Shown: positions 1 to 10,330, numbered from the stretch's first letter. The stretch: DNA of 64,000 nucleotides from Aradus depressus (GCA_963662175.1 OY759219.1:26454908-26518907), one strand, 5' to 3'. Made by a program: numbers and translations. Notes: generated by a model from the letters alone, not told the origin.

Positions 1-720
1 AGTCCTTTCGACACACCGCCGTCTGGTCTTCCTCCACTGCTGGACAGTTGCTGGTTGAGTAGTGTGGTTCCAGGAACAGTGCAGAGAGAGTTTAAATAAA
101 TATTGTTTAGGGATGGTGAAGGATGGCAAAGATATGGTTAATAGATGAGTAAAGTACAAAAATGCGATTTTCGTTGCTCCCGTTTGGATCAATGAGAAAT
201 TTTAGTATGCTGTTGAAAAATGCCTAGGGGATTTCTCTATCAAACTACTGATCCGGCGTTATAAGAATGCTATACGTGAAATTTCATGAAATTCTGATTG
301 ATGTTGAAGACTCATTTTATCTATGACGCCTCCCCATCCTTAGTTAAGTATATTTGTTTGCGTTCTTAAGAGTTTCGTTGGATCAGGATGGACACACCCT
401 ATTAGCACAAGAAACAGAGGGCGTCTTCTAGTTTCTCTCATTAGTAACTATGAAGGTTATCTACGAGACAGACTTCTCCTGTGCAATAGGTCGCCGCATG
501 CAGTTTATCATGAGTCTCTGTTCCTTTCATTGCAGATGGTGATCTGGGGTGCTTAATGGCAGATGTCATGACCCCCTAACACTTGCATGCTTCGGTAGCA
601 ATGAAATAGCCTTATGCAACCGTATTGCAAACCTGGTTCAGATTTTCACATTGACATATATTCTAAAGCGTTTCTTGTATAACAAAATATTTTATTGGAT
701 CATTTTTACTTCTCCAGTTT
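1..720. other. Unassigned AT-rich sequence
   Basis: No coding region, RNA gene or repeat was recognised. The short open frame at 549-731 has no recognisable domain and its codon content looks like background. Confidence 0.4.
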
Positions 721-727
721 TAAGTGG

Positions 728-871
728 TTAGGGATGGTAAGTGTTAGTAAGACGATGGTAAAAGAATAGTGAAGGGATGTTAACGGGATGATTAGGGTTG
801 GAAATAAAATGGTTAAGGGTGGTAAGGGTTTTGGGACTTCCCATCCTATTTCCAACACTTACCATCCCTAA
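728..871. repeat. Small inverted repeat, GGATGG-rich
   Basis: The 18-base word ttagggatggtaagtgtt (728-745) recurs as its exact reverse complement at 854-871. The space between is full of related ggatgg/ccatcc words, so the block can fold on itself. It may be the remnant of a foldback element; the family is not recognised. Confidence 0.6.
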
Positions 872-960
872 TCACTCTTATCATTCCTTACAATCCTTTC
901 CATCCCTTTATTTATTTTTATTAGTTCATTTATTTATATATACATATATATATTATTATA

Positions 961-1313
961 ATGAGGACGCCGGTAGCTCAGTGGTATGCGTGCTTGACTT
1001 CTGAGCTCAAGGTCGTGGGTTCGTAGCCCGACCGAGGCCCTTAGTTTATTTTATCTGGGAGGTAAAATAAACTTAAGCACGCCGTCCTTCGGATGGGACG
1101 TTAAGCGATGGGCCCAAGCCTGTACGATGTCAGGTACTCGTTAAAGACCCCTACCCTAGATGAATAAAAATTTAGGGTAGACAAAATTTAGGACTCCCAC
1201 AGTAGAGTCGGGCTCATGTCCACCAGAGTGACGAAAGAGCGCTCTGGTAGTAGGCGATATGACCTCGTAGTTAAAGCCCGGGCATGAGTCATAAAACCTA
1301 ACCTAACCTAACC
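961..1313 (+). mobile_element. SINE-A, near full-length
   Basis: This is a tRNA-derived SINE. The head contains an A box (tagctcagtgg) and a B-box-like ggttcg, the usual internal Pol III promoter. The body holds the conserved ccagag...ctctgg hairpin, and the 3' end is cctaacctaacctaacc. TATTATTATA flanks it at 951-960 and 1314-1323, as expected for target-primed insertion. SINEs encode no protein and depend on a LINE reverse transcriptase; which LINE is unknown. Confidence 0.9.
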
Positions 1314-1323
1314 TATTATTATA

Positions 1324-1776
1324 GCAGGACATCTACTGCCCACATTTTTATACATGAGACATTACTGAAGACAGCAATTCTGTGCACAAATGTTACGGAT
1401 GACTTCTCACTGAAATAGAGAGTCTGGCTGTGCCAATGCATAGCGCTCTTGATAATATCATAATAAGGAACTGTTTTGAGGACGAATGTACAAGAGGGGT
1501 GTTACTGGGTGTAACACTTTTGGCAATAAGTCATAACATGAGTATAATTACATATTCATGCGGACACAATGACTCCATTGTTACATAAGGGGACAATAAA
1601 CAATGCCTAACCCACCATGAATCTATAACTAACTTCTAACGCCTCCTTAAAAACTTCACTTTCGTCAGACCATCCGTCCGTCAGAACCAAATCAGATCCT
1701 GACAGAATAGTTAAGCTAATTTCAATAGAATTTTTTTTTTTTTTATATTTATATTTTGTATATTTACAATCAGTAT
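1324..1776. other. Unassigned spacer with poly-T
   Basis: No gene recognised. A homopolymer T run near 1730 precedes the tandem array. Confidence 0.4.
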
Positions 1777-2214
1777 AAACTATAAGTAAAATTGATGAAT
1801 GACTTAACCATTAAATACATTTTAAAAAAAATTAAAATTTATACAACGAAAGCATATGATTATATGTACAAGATAGTAGGTAAAAAAAAAATATATACAT
1901 ACATAATAAATGTAGGAATATTGAAACTATAAGTAAATTTGATGAATGACTCAACCATTAAATACATTTAAAAAAAATTTTAAATTTATACAACGAAAGC
2001 ATATGATTATGTACAAAATAGTAGGTAAAAAAAATATATATACATACATAATAAATGTAGGAATATTGAAACTATAAGTAAATTTGATGAATGACTTAAC
2101 CATTAAATACATTAAAAAAAAATTTTAAATTTATACAACGAAAGCATATGATTATGTACAAAATAGTAGGAAAAAAAAAAATATATACATACATAATAAA
2201 TGTAGGAATATTGA
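1777..2214 (+). repeat. Tandem repeat, about 147 bp x 3
   Basis: Three adjacent units start at 1777, 1924 and 2069, each opening aaactataagtaaa and ending taggaatattga. They differ mainly in A-run length. A shorter related word occurs in reverse near 45,175-45,205. The array abuts repeat Z. Confidence 0.9.
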
Positions 2215-2612
2215 GGGTCAGTCAAAGATGGAAGAAAACAGGCAACACTATTCAAACGCCAACGTTTCGATATATTTTATATCATCATCAGGGTCTACAA
2301 ACATGGGGGGGATCAAGATTAGAATCACAAATAAACAAAAGTGTGTTGATAAACATTACTGAACGTTAAAATAGATATAACAAGATAAAAATTGAAAATA
2401 CAATAAATACATGAGTAATGTATTCATATTTAATTTTAATTTGTATTAGTGTACCTTCATGTTTATGGTTAACAATATATCTATATTTATTTTAATGTTT
2501 AGTAATGTATTCATAGTAAGTCAGTTTCAATTTTTAACTTGTTATAATGTCTATTTTAACGTTCAGTAATGTTTATCGACACACTTTTGTTTATTTGTGA
2601 TTCCACTCTTGA
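2206..2612. mobile_element. Repeat Z, head-to-head palindrome
   Basis: Arms 2324-2398 and 2529-2603 are near-perfect reverse complements, sharing for example ataaacattactgaacgtt. The left part, read on the minus strand, contains tgatgatgatataaaatata followed by tcgaaacg, a short hairpin between TGATGA and GAAAC. A related single copy lies at 26,930-27,245. Class is unknown; the motif layout recalls the hammerhead-bearing ends of Penelope-like elements, but this is inference. Confidence 0.7.
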
Positions 2613-2792
2613 ATTTCAGAATTTTACACAAACCATAAGTAAAATATCCCCTTGACAGGTTACAAAAAGTGAGGATAAAACTGTATCAAATTATAAAGAT
2701 AGTAAAAAAATAAATTATTGTACTAATGGTTCTATTAAATAATAGTGAATAAATGAAACTACTAAACTTCGATAAGGTATCCCTCAAATCCC

Positions 2793-3141
2793 TCGATAAG
2801 GTATCCCTCAGACCCCTCGAAACACCCCCGGTTCTCTGTCATCCCCATCCCTCTAACTTAATGGGGGGAGGGGAGGCCGTGGGGGCTCGAGTGATCGCCC
2901 CTGCCCTCTCGCCCCGCCAATCACAGTCCAGCAGTGGAGGCAGGCCAAGAAGGAAAGAAGAGTTCCATAGGTAAGAGGATTACATGAGGGGAGAAGCTGG
3001 TCATCACCGTCACTCCCAAAATATTGTTGTTAGATTACAGGCCAGCGCCGCCTCAGTCTTCGGGGGGGGGGATTATCTGGATGGGAATAGGATGATAAAG
3101 TCGAGCAACTGGATTGACATGGAAAGAAAGGTTAGAGTGGA
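2793..3141 (-). pseudogene. Jockey-clade LINE 3' end (decayed)
   Basis: Read on the minus strand, this segment gives HVNPVARLYHPIP and, after a frameshift, HPDNPPRRLRRRWPVI and a stop. A proline-rich stretch followed by RRLRRRW is the typical extreme C-terminus of Jockey-clade reverse transcriptases. A second copy of the same tail is at 54,497-54,935. No RT catalytic region is present, so this is a 5'-truncated dead insertion. A 25-base duplication of gataaggtatccctca lies just downstream in the LINE sense (2770-2810). Confidence 0.7.
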
Positions 3142-3180
3142 ATTTCAATAGAAAATGTTGTCATTGAATCAATGGGCAAT

Positions 3181-3943
3181 GTACTTCCCCAGAACGAATC
3201 AATTAATTATGTTTTCAATATCCCTTCAAAACCAATCGACCGTTCGGGCTAAAAATCAATTGTTGATATATATAAAAGCTTCAAAACTTTCATAATAAAT
3301 GTTGTCTCGATACATTCATTAAATCGGCAGTTATTATGGTTTCTGAGTTGAGCCCCACTCTGATACCGCCCTTTCCTTCTCATTAAATCGGCAGTTATTA
3401 TGGTTTCTGAGTTGAGCCCCACTCTGATACCGCCCTTTCCTTCTCATTAAATCGGCAGTTATTATGGTTTCTGAGTTGAGCCCCACTCTGATACCGCCCT
3501 TTCCTTCTCATTAAATCGGCAGTTATTATGGTTTCTGAGTTGAGCCCCACTCTGATACCGCCCTTTCCTTCTCATTAAATCGGCAGTTATTATGGTTTCT
3601 GAGTTGAGCCCCACTCTGATACCGCCCTTTCCTTCTCATTAAATCGGCAGTTATTATGGTTTCTGAGTTGAGCCCCACTCTGATACCGCCCTTTCCTTCC
3701 ACCGAATCAGCTGAAACTGATTAAGTGTTATCCTTATGAGGATTTGATTTAAAATTTGAAATTTCATGTAGATAGATTCATTACAACGGCAGTTATTAGA
3801 GTTATGTTATGCCTCCTACCTAACTCCCTCCTACATTTTGGCCGATTTTGCTGAAAAACATTAGGTGTCGTCTTTATGGGGTTGTCGATACATTCATATT
3901 ATCAGAAATTAGGGGGTTGGAAAACACGAAATTCCGTTTACGA
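3181..3943 (+). repeat. Repeat X copy containing a 64-bp array
   Basis: It opens with cttccccagaacgaatcaat, runs through aaaaccaatcgaccgtt and the cgatacattcatta/cggcagttatta words, and ends where a divergent SINE starts. It is the clearest single copy of repeat X on this strand. No coding potential is visible; the class is unknown. Confidence 0.75.
3317..3700 (+). repeat. 64-bp tandem array, 6 copies
   Basis: Units start at 3317, 3381, 3445, 3509, 3573 and 3637 and are nearly identical (cattaaatcggcagttatta ... ccctttccttct). The unit is an internal module of repeat X, so this is a local amplification of part of a dispersed repeat. The near-identity implies a recent event or ongoing homogenisation. 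Confidence 0.97.
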
Positions 3944-4173
3944 TAGAAGAGTAGCTCAGTGGTAGCATGCTAGGCTATTGAGCTGAAGATCGCGGGTTCG
4001 AAACTCGGCCGAAACCATTAGGTTTTTTATCTGCGATGTGAAAAAACCTTGAGCACGCCGTCCTTCGGATGTGACGTTATGCGATGGTCCCAAGCATGAG
4101 CCATGTCAGATACTTCTAGACTCCTATTCTAGGTGAATAAACTTTGGTAGACAACATTTATGACCTCATAGTG
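3944..4173 (+). mobile_element. Divergent, short SINE-A relative
   Basis: It has an A box (tagctcagtgg) and a clear B box (gggttcgaaactc), then the family block gagcacgccgtccttcgg. About 110 bases of the usual body and the CCTAA tail are missing, and 'gttttttatctgcgatgtg' replaces the usual 'tttattttatctgggagg'. It may be an older subfamily. Confidence 0.8.
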
Positions 4174-4475
4174 AAAAATGATGGTTTTTGAGTTTTGATT
4201 TCTTTTTTAAATATCTTTTGAATATAAAGTGAAATTTTGTATAGAAATGGAGGTGAATGCCCTATTTGCAAATTTTGTACACTCAAATTTTGATAAAGAG
4301 ATGAGGTGAATGTACTGGTAATTCGGTCTTCCAATATTAGTTATTCTGTGTGAACAGATGGTTCAACTATGTAAAAATGCAATAAATATTATCTTTAGCA
4401 TAGTTCAACACTATTATTCGTTATCTGCATCTAGGGACCAATGAACGCACTCTGTACTTGCAACATTCGCCACCA
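4174..4475. other. Unassigned spacer
   Basis: AT-rich sequence with no recognised gene or repeat, apart from a possible weak X fragment near 4200-4330. Confidence 0.35.
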
Positions 4476-4477
4476 AT

Positions 4478-4890
4478 TTAATAATAATACATTTATTTCC
4501 GTTAAACCAATACATGGTATACGTCAAAATAATTTATACATTAGGTTAGCTTATAAATTAGATTTATAACTACTTGAGTTTAACACACTTATGCTTAGTA
4601 ATAACAAAACTATTTAAAAGTAGTAAACTGAAATTAATAAAAACTGAATAAAAAAATACTTAAAAGTATATGAGTATATAAAAAAATAAATTAATACATA
4701 GATACATTTATCATAAGTAGACACATTTTTCAATTTAATAAAAATTAAGATAACTATTTTTCAAAAAACTCTTCGGAGTGTCTTTATCCCAACGATGTTT
4801 CGGGACGTTCTTATGTCCCTTCAACAGGTCCCAATGTGCGAGATATAGAAAAAAAGAAAACAATATAACTATAAAAATATAAAAAAAAAT
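4478..4890 (-). mobile_element. Repeat Y copy
   Basis: Its 3' tail is an AAT/TTA microsatellite at the low-coordinate side next to tttatttccgttaaaccaa. Its 5' part, at 4771-4828 read on the minus strand, is ctgttgaagggaca-(loop)-cgtcccgaaac, a hairpin followed by GAAA. Other copies lie at 37.8, 39.4, 52.1, 54.2 and 63.7 kb. No coding region survives; it looks like the 3' part of a retroelement. Confidence 0.75.
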
Positions 4891-4984
4891 AAAATAAAAT
4901 AACCCAGATTCCATAAATGAAAAAAAAAAAAAAATCTATCTGTGTTTCTGAACACACAACACAATAGGATAAGTCCCGATAGAA

Positions 4985-5215
4985 TGAATGAATCGACACG
5001 AACATTTTTTTTTATGTGTACCCAGAACCCCATAGGGACGACACCTTTTGATTTTCAGCACAATTGGACAAATAAAAGGGGAAAGTTATGAATGTATCGA
5101 CACAAAATTTAGTATAAGGATTTATGGCTATGTAGGCTATGTAAGTTAACATTTGATTATTAGCCCAAACGGTTCGGGAAGTTAATAGATTAATTTGTTC
5201 TGGGGAAGTACATTG
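4985..5215 (-). repeat. Repeat X copy
   Basis: Reverse-oriented X words are present: cagaaccccatagggacgac, aatgtatcgacacaaaattt, and ttctggggaagtacattgc at the end. Confidence 0.75.
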
Positions 5216-5368
5216 CTTGGTATAAGAATGTCACACTCAAGAATACCGCTGAAGCCATCTCATAACTTTCAGAAACTCAGTGACGCTAGTATGAAATAAT
5301 TTTGAAGAGGGGAAGACAGTGATCCGTAAGCGTGGTTGGTATAAGTCCAGTAATGACCGCATCACATT
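5216..5368 (+). mobile_element. TIR family W, partial copy
   Basis: Contains ggtataagaatgtc, agtatgaaataattttgaag, tggttggtataag and gaccgcatcac in the same order as copies at 6071-6290, 12,846-12,987 and 33,539-33,698. Family W behaves as a short non-autonomous DNA element. Confidence 0.65.
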
Positions 5369-5389
5369 TTTTTTACTTTCTTATACCTA

Positions 5390-5995
5390 TAGATACTATA
5401 CAGTAATCGTGCGAAAAACCGAGATCAAGTTTTCATCGGATTTTCACGTTTGAACCATTTTCGCTATGATGTCTGTCTGTGTCCGCGTGTATATGACTGT
5501 AAAGTTGTGAGCGCTCTACCGCAAAAACGATTGTAGTTATGAATTTGAAATTTGGAATCAAAGGGTCTCTATGTGTTAACTTATATCTGATTAGATTTTG
5601 GACGAAATCGGAGGAAAATTGAGACCACTTTATTCCATGGCATAAGTACATTTTACAAGATACCGTTTATGTTTATCACCTAATCAAAAATCTTTTCAAG
5701 TAATAATTGTAGGTAAGATTAAAGTACATATTTTATATGAAATACGATTTTTTGCAGGCCGTCCGGTTTTTGAGATACAGGCCGAAAACCGTCTTGAAAT
5801 GTAGGTTTGAAATACATATTTTTAGACAGTTTCTTGATTTACCCGAAAACAGTTAGTCCTATCGAAAAATGGATTCTTACCAAAAATGTTCCTTATAAAA
5901 TTTCCAATCGTATTAAATCATTAGATTTGAGATAGAATAAATATGACGGAAGTTATAGTGGACCGAAGAATGTAAACTATAAGGAAAAAAAACTA
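5390..5995 (+). repeat. Repeat X, long-form segment
   Basis: This is a second module of repeat X running from 'acagtaatcgtgcgaaaa' through 'gcaggccgtccggtttttga' to 'gaagaatgtaaactataagg'. Inverted or partial matches lie at 13,095-13,690, 15,195-15,345 and 50,580-50,900. No open frame is preserved between copies, so I do not treat it as coding. Confidence 0.7.
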
Positions 5996-6070
5996 CCAAT
6001 ATAATCCATATATGGATTTAAAATTGGTAGTTTTTTTGAAAAGTAATAAAAATGAAGAAACAAATAAAAG

Positions 6071-6290
6071 ATGAGTGATGTGACCATAAACGGACATTCT
6101 TATATCAACCACACATCTGGATCAGTCTCTCTCCCCCTTCTACTTCACAAAATTATATCATACTGGCATTACTGTGTATAAGAATGTCCACTCTCAAGAT
6201 AACAATGTTCTAAGAAACAAAATGAAATTATTTTGAGAAGAAGAAGGGAGAGAGAGTGATCTGCAAGCGTGATTGGTATATGAATGTCCC
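6071..6290 (+). mobile_element. TIR family W, longer copy
   Basis: It starts gtgatgtgaccataaacgga and continues cattcttatatcaaccacac. It contains ctggcattactgtgtataag and the purine-rich agaagaagggagagagagtg, then cgtgattggtatatgaatgt. The halves are partly inverted relative to each other, as in a foldback MITE. Confidence 0.65.
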
Positions 6291-6299
6291 AGCCACATA

Positions 6300-6745
6300 T
6301 ATATTTTTTTCTCATATTTGAATTTCAGTGTTTAAAAAACATGAAATTCATGTGAAACTTCAAAAGTTTTGCGCGATTAAATAACTTCCCCTATATACTA
6401 TGTAAAACTGGGGGAAGTAAAAAAAATGTGACAGCTGGGGGAAGTTAGAAGAAGAAGGAGGGAAAGGGAAAAAAAGAAAGTGAAAGCGGGATTTACGAAA
6501 TATCCCAGCCCCTTCGTTGGGGTTGTAAGCCTGTATTAGGATCACAGGAAGATACAGGAGCCCACCCTTACAGAAGTTGTCCTCTCATACACAATCTTCA
6601 CTAATTCGTATTCAAAATTCTGGGATCAGACAGGAAATTTAATTTTATGTAAACATTCGTCAGTGAATCACCCGAAGAATGTACTTCCCCTGGGCGAAAA
6701 AATAGAGTGAATTTTTGATTTCGCTCTGACGCCAATTAACGACTG
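6300..6745 (+). repeat. Repeat X terminal pieces
   Basis: The 3'-terminal word of X (gattaaataacttcccctat) is followed by a ggggaagt inverted partner near 6405-6420. A second piece with tacttcccctgggcg begins near 6672. The sequence between (about 6425-6670) is not assigned. Confidence 0.55.
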
Positions 6746-6979
6746 TTAGTTAGGATTACCCAGACAGCCTGGTATGATAAAGAGTACTCCAGTGCAAAAT
6801 TTGAATAAAATTATAAAATAGGAGGAAAAAATGCGGCGCACGCGATTTTTTTTTCAGTTCAAGGTCAAATATCTTTAAATTTAATATTTGTTCTGGAACG
6901 CGTAACTGCACTTTTTAACTCCCTTTCATGGAGGAATAAATAAAAATATGCATCAGAAAAAGTAATAAATAATATTATA

Positions 6980-7301
6980 GGCTTTAACTAGGAGGTCATA
7001 TCGCCTACTACCAGAGCGCTCTTTCGTCACTCTGGTGGACATGAGCCCGACTCTACTGTGAGAGTCCTAAATTTTGCCTACCCTAAATTTTTATTCACCT
7101 AGGGCAGGGGTCTTTAACGAGTAGCTGACATCGTACAGGCTCGGGACTATCGCTTAACGTCCCATCCGAATGACGGCGGGCTCAAGTTTACTTTACCTCT
7201 CAGATAAAATAAACTAAGGGCCTCGGTCGGGATTCGAACCCACGTTCTTGAACTCAGAAGACAAGCATCAAGTATGCATCACTGAGCTACCAGCGCTCTT
7301 A
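6980..7301 (-). mobile_element. SINE-A, nearly full, tail lost
   Basis: In reverse it shows the body hairpin ccagagcgctctttcgtcac, the caggctcggg block, and the tRNA-like head ending ctgagctacc. The B box reads gattcgaaccc. The CCTAA tail is missing. Similar AT-rich words flank both sides (aataatatta), but a duplication is hard to prove. Confidence 0.88.
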
Positions 7302-7528
7302 TTTAATAATAATATTAATACGTAAAAACTACAATAATTATTTTACGCAAAATAAAATTTCATAACAGTTAAAAAAAGTAAACTTTTAGAACATATTTAT
7401 AATTTATAATGCAAAGTACAAAAAATATACTTTTTATTTATTCATATTTTGCATTGCTTGGAACTGAAGCAACGATTTATTTGCTTAAAATTGTTGGCAG
7501 TTGAAATATTTCAAATTAAATTGATCCA

Positions 7529-7922
7529 TTAGTATATATTGTCCATTGATGCAGGTAACAGTCTATTTCTTTCGTCTGCCATTAGACTAAATATCCGTTC
7601 TAAATTCGCATTCTGTGCAGGTGTGGCAAAGAAAAATTTATATAATCTCAGATGATGACGACACTGTTCATCGTTACAATTTTGCATCCGACAATAAATT
7701 GGAAAATTTCTCATTTTCTGCCATCTCTATTAAAATTGTTTTCAGATTTACATTTTGGTTAAAAAATAATGTATCAATTATTTCTACTCCATGATTTCTT
7801 AAATATGAAATGGACGCTTCAACAAGGCTCATTCCTCTCCATTCAAAAATTTGGAAATCTTCCAAATGTTTGGTCCATTTAATTAAATAATTCGATTCCG
7901 CGTTCGTACACAAAAAACACAT
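7529..7922 (-). pseudogene. hAT transposase C-terminal remnant
   Basis: Two overlapping minus-strand frames combine into one decayed gene. The downstream frame ends in ATPAQNANLERIFSLMADER followed by NRLLPAS, the pattern of the hAT C-terminal dimerisation domain (hATC), where N-x-x-x-E-R-x-F-S and R-N-R-L are characteristic. The upstream frame (KWTKHLEDFQIFEWRG...) precedes it, and the two join by a frameshift around 7680-7715. The DDE core and BED zinc finger are absent. hAT transposases cut and paste elements with 8-bp duplications; no terminal repeats are visible here. Confidence 0.8.
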
Positions 7923-8455
7923 TTAAAAATTAATTTCTTAGTTGAGTTTGGACCTTTTCAATTTTGTAATAAAATTAGTTGAATAAATTTAGCCAACATA
8001 ATTAATAAAAAGGAGTACAATAGAGTACATCTTTAAAAAAGAGTACAATAGAGTACAGCTTTAAAAAAGTAAATAGTACAAAGATAGTCAATCATGGAAT
8101 ACAGGACCGATAACTAACCTTATAGTTTTTCGTATACGAGAAGTTCAAACATATTCACTTTTCATATTAATAGGATGGGCGGTGGGATTCCTTGGAGCTC
8201 CTACAAAGAGCTGGGCTCCTACTACGAAGATCTTCTAGGAATCCTGGATTCCCTCCGGCAAAATTCCATTTCCATTCCCAAAAAATTAATTTTATATATA
8301 AAAATATAATTTTCAACTTGTGCAAGAAGCATTTGTAATAAAAAAAATAACAGCAAAATTTGATGTAAAACGTTTTTAGTTCATTTTTTGTAGAAGAAAT
8401 CTAACAAAATAGTTGGAATCTTTACTGTAAAAAACTAATCAATAATTTTTTGTTA
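7923..8455. other. Unassigned, with a short duplication
   Basis: Contains a two-copy repeat of gagtacaatagagtaca separated by ctttaaaaaa (8013-8069). The stretch 8170-8280 is less AT-rich and contains repeated agctcct/gctcctac words, but no domain was recognised. Confidence 0.4.
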
Positions 8456-8557
8456 TTTAGTTAAGTTATTGTGGTGGACATGACACCTAGGGTAGAAGCG
8501 ACTTTACAAGACGCTAGTAACTCGTACGAGTCACTGGGGCGAGTGTTTCACAGGGAT

Positions 8558-8604
8558 AGTGGCGTCTACACGCTAAAATTGGGTTTTAACGTGTAGACGC
8601 CACT
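8558..8604. repeat. Hairpin inside the Harbinger element
   Basis: agtggcgtctacacg and its exact reverse complement cgtgtagacgccact enclose a 17-base loop containing ctaaaattgggttttaa. It lies just inside the left terminal repeat and could be a second transposase-binding site or a structural motif. Confidence 0.9.
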
Positions 8605-8669
8605 CGGTTTAGCGGCAATTTCCAGTAGTCGACTTTTTTCTCTTATTTCCTTGCAAAGATGAGCACTAT

Positions 8670-8830
8670 ATGCAAAACGTTTTTGATCAAAAAGTGTTTA
8701 AATTAAATAAAGTGTTGTGTGAAGAATTGATGGAAATAATCGAATCGGAAGAAAACGTGCCAACAAGAATATGGGTAAGAAAATAGCTGGCTAGAAGATC
8801 CGCGCGTGGGGCCTCAAGTACGCTTCTTAG
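8670..8830 (+). pseudogene. Harbinger transposase N-terminal fragment
   Basis: From the ATG at 8670 the frame reads MQNVFDQKVFKLNKVLCEEL and continues to PTRIWVRK. It is interrupted by TAG (8784-8786), where family members usually have tryptophan, and resumes LARRSARGASSTLLS before more stops. The pattern R-x-W-V-R-x-W-L-x-R-R-x-x-x-G-A-S-x-T-L-L is typical of the segment before the DDE domain in PIF/Harbinger (HARBI1-like) proteins. The catalytic domain is deleted. The match is by eye; a profile search would settle it. Confidence 0.7.
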
Positions 8831-9331
8831 CTGACTTTAGAGGACATTTTCTACACGCAACGATCAACTATTACAAAACATATGGCACGCACTATCAACG
8901 ACTTCGGTAGCACTAAACTAACCACTCGTACGTGTTACTCGAATCATGTAATCGGTCTCCAACGGTGCTAGTTCGTCATACAGTCGAGTATTGTGTGGGA
9001 GAAGTATACGATTCCTTTCTATTCACTCGACTGGCATGGACACTCGCAGCGAGGAATACAGAACACCAATTTACACAAGGAGAGTACTAAAAGTGAGTAC
9101 TCGGTTTTAGTGACTCGTACGAGTTACTAGCGTCGTGTAAAGCCGCCTTAGGGATCTTTAACGAGTACCTGACATCGTACAGGCTCGGGGATCATCCCTT
9201 AATGTCCCAAACCGAAGGACGGCGTGATGTAGGTTTTTTCATTCCCCAGAAAATAAACCTGACGGCCTAGGCAGGGTTTTGAACCCGCGATTTTGACCTC
9301 AGTAGGCAATCACGCTATCTCTGAGCTTTAG

Positions 9332-9560
9332 AATTAATGAAGTAAGTTTCTCACTCCCTCTAGACCAATTTACAAATTCGGTTGAAAATCAATAGGTGTC
9401 TTGTCTTACTCAGTGATTTCTGAATCATACAAAAGTTCGCGTTAATACATAATTTTTCTTCGTCCGATTTCTTTGAAAATTGAAAAGTGTAGTCCTTATT
9501 CTGTCCTGAATGTCATTCATTTACATTATAGATAGGGTTTTTTACCATGGTTTTAAACTG
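9332..9560 (+). repeat. Degenerate repeat X
   Basis: X-like words with drift, for example ggttgaaaatcaataggtgt and cgttaatacat. The poly-T and poly-A stretches to about 9710 are unassigned. Confidence 0.45.
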
Positions 9561-9711
9561 TATGATGATCCAAATTTCAATTCGATTAATTTTTATTTTT
9601 TTTGAACATTGATTATGAACATTTTGCATAACTAAAGATTTTTGTAAAATCTATAATTATAAAAAAAATTTTAATTTAACAACATATTCTATTTTGTATA
9701 GTTGCGGACTA

Positions 9712-9840
9712 ACTTTAATAACTGCCGATGTAATAAATAAATCGATACAAACTTTAGTATGAGGTCAACTATTGATTTTAAGCCAAATAATCGATTATTT
9801 TTTGAGGGAGGGAAGTACATTATCGATGATTGACTTCCAT
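9712..9840 (-). repeat. Repeat X copy
   Basis: Reverse X words: ataactgccgatgtaataaa, agtatgagg, and gagggagggaagtacatt at the end. Confidence 0.65.
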
Positions 9841-10104
9841 GTTTTATTTATACAATTTCTGAACAGTTGTAGTACAGTCCAAATAAAAATGTTTTCCCAT
9901 TGCTTCTAAAGTTTGAGAAATCTGTTCCTTTGAGACGTAGCGTTAATCTCACTGGAAGAACATCTGTTGACAGTTTAGCCAGTCGACTGGGAAATATAAA
10001 AACCTGAATCTCCCAGAAACTGTCCTTGCAAAACATGTTTTTATATCCATATCTGTTTCTGTAGACAATTTTTTTTACCCTTTTTTTTTACATATATATG
10101 TATA

Positions 10105-10330
10105 TATCCCCTAGAACGAATTAATCAAATAAATTTTCGCTCTCCTCCAATATGAATACGACTTGACTAAGAATCGATGCATTCATATAATCGGTATTTA
10201 TTAGAGTTTCATTCTCTTTGGCCGATTTAGCTGAAAGTCAATAGGATATAACATTTTGTGTCGATACTTTCAATATATCAGGAGTTATTTTCTGTCTGTG
10301 AGTGGCTGTGAACATCGTAGAAACCATCCT
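10105..10330 (+). repeat. Repeat X copy
   Basis: Starts cccctagaacgaattaatca and includes cgatgcattcatataatcgg and gattgg-like gattta words. Confidence 0.65.

Larger units (their letters stand above)
8496..9148 (+). mobile_element. PIF/Harbinger-type non-autonomous transposon
   Basis: The terminal inverted repeats, 8496-8535 and 9109-9148, match at 37 of 40 positions (left end aagcgactttacaagacgct; right end, reverse complement, aggcggctttacacgacgct). The 3-bp word TAG flanks both ends (8493-8495 and 9149-9151). PIF/Harbinger elements make 3-bp duplications, normally TWA, so TAG is slightly off. Inside are a transposase fragment and a perfect-armed hairpin. At 653 bp it is far shorter than an autonomous element, so it must have been mobilised in trans. 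Confidence 0.85.
8462..9331 (-). mobile_element. SINE-A fragment split by a Harbinger derivative
   Basis: The left piece (about 8470-8495) reads gtggtggacatga joined to cacctaggg. The right piece (9149-9331) continues at ctttaacgagtacctgacat and runs to the tRNA-like head. In intact SINEs these blocks are adjacent, so the DNA between is a later insertion. The left piece also has an internal deletion. Confidence 0.75.

Noticed and set aside
961..1035. tRNA gene
   Set aside because: The A and B boxes belong to the SINE-A head. No copy has a convincing complete cloverleaf, and each is followed by the SINE body.
3317..3700. CRISPR-like array
   Set aside because: The units are contiguous 64-bp repeats with no unique spacers and the genome is animal; the same reasoning applies to the 74-, 141- and 28-bp arrays.
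8170..8280. Possible exon in a less AT-rich stretch
   Set aside because: Frames are short and no splice-flanked or domain-bearing peptide could be recognised.
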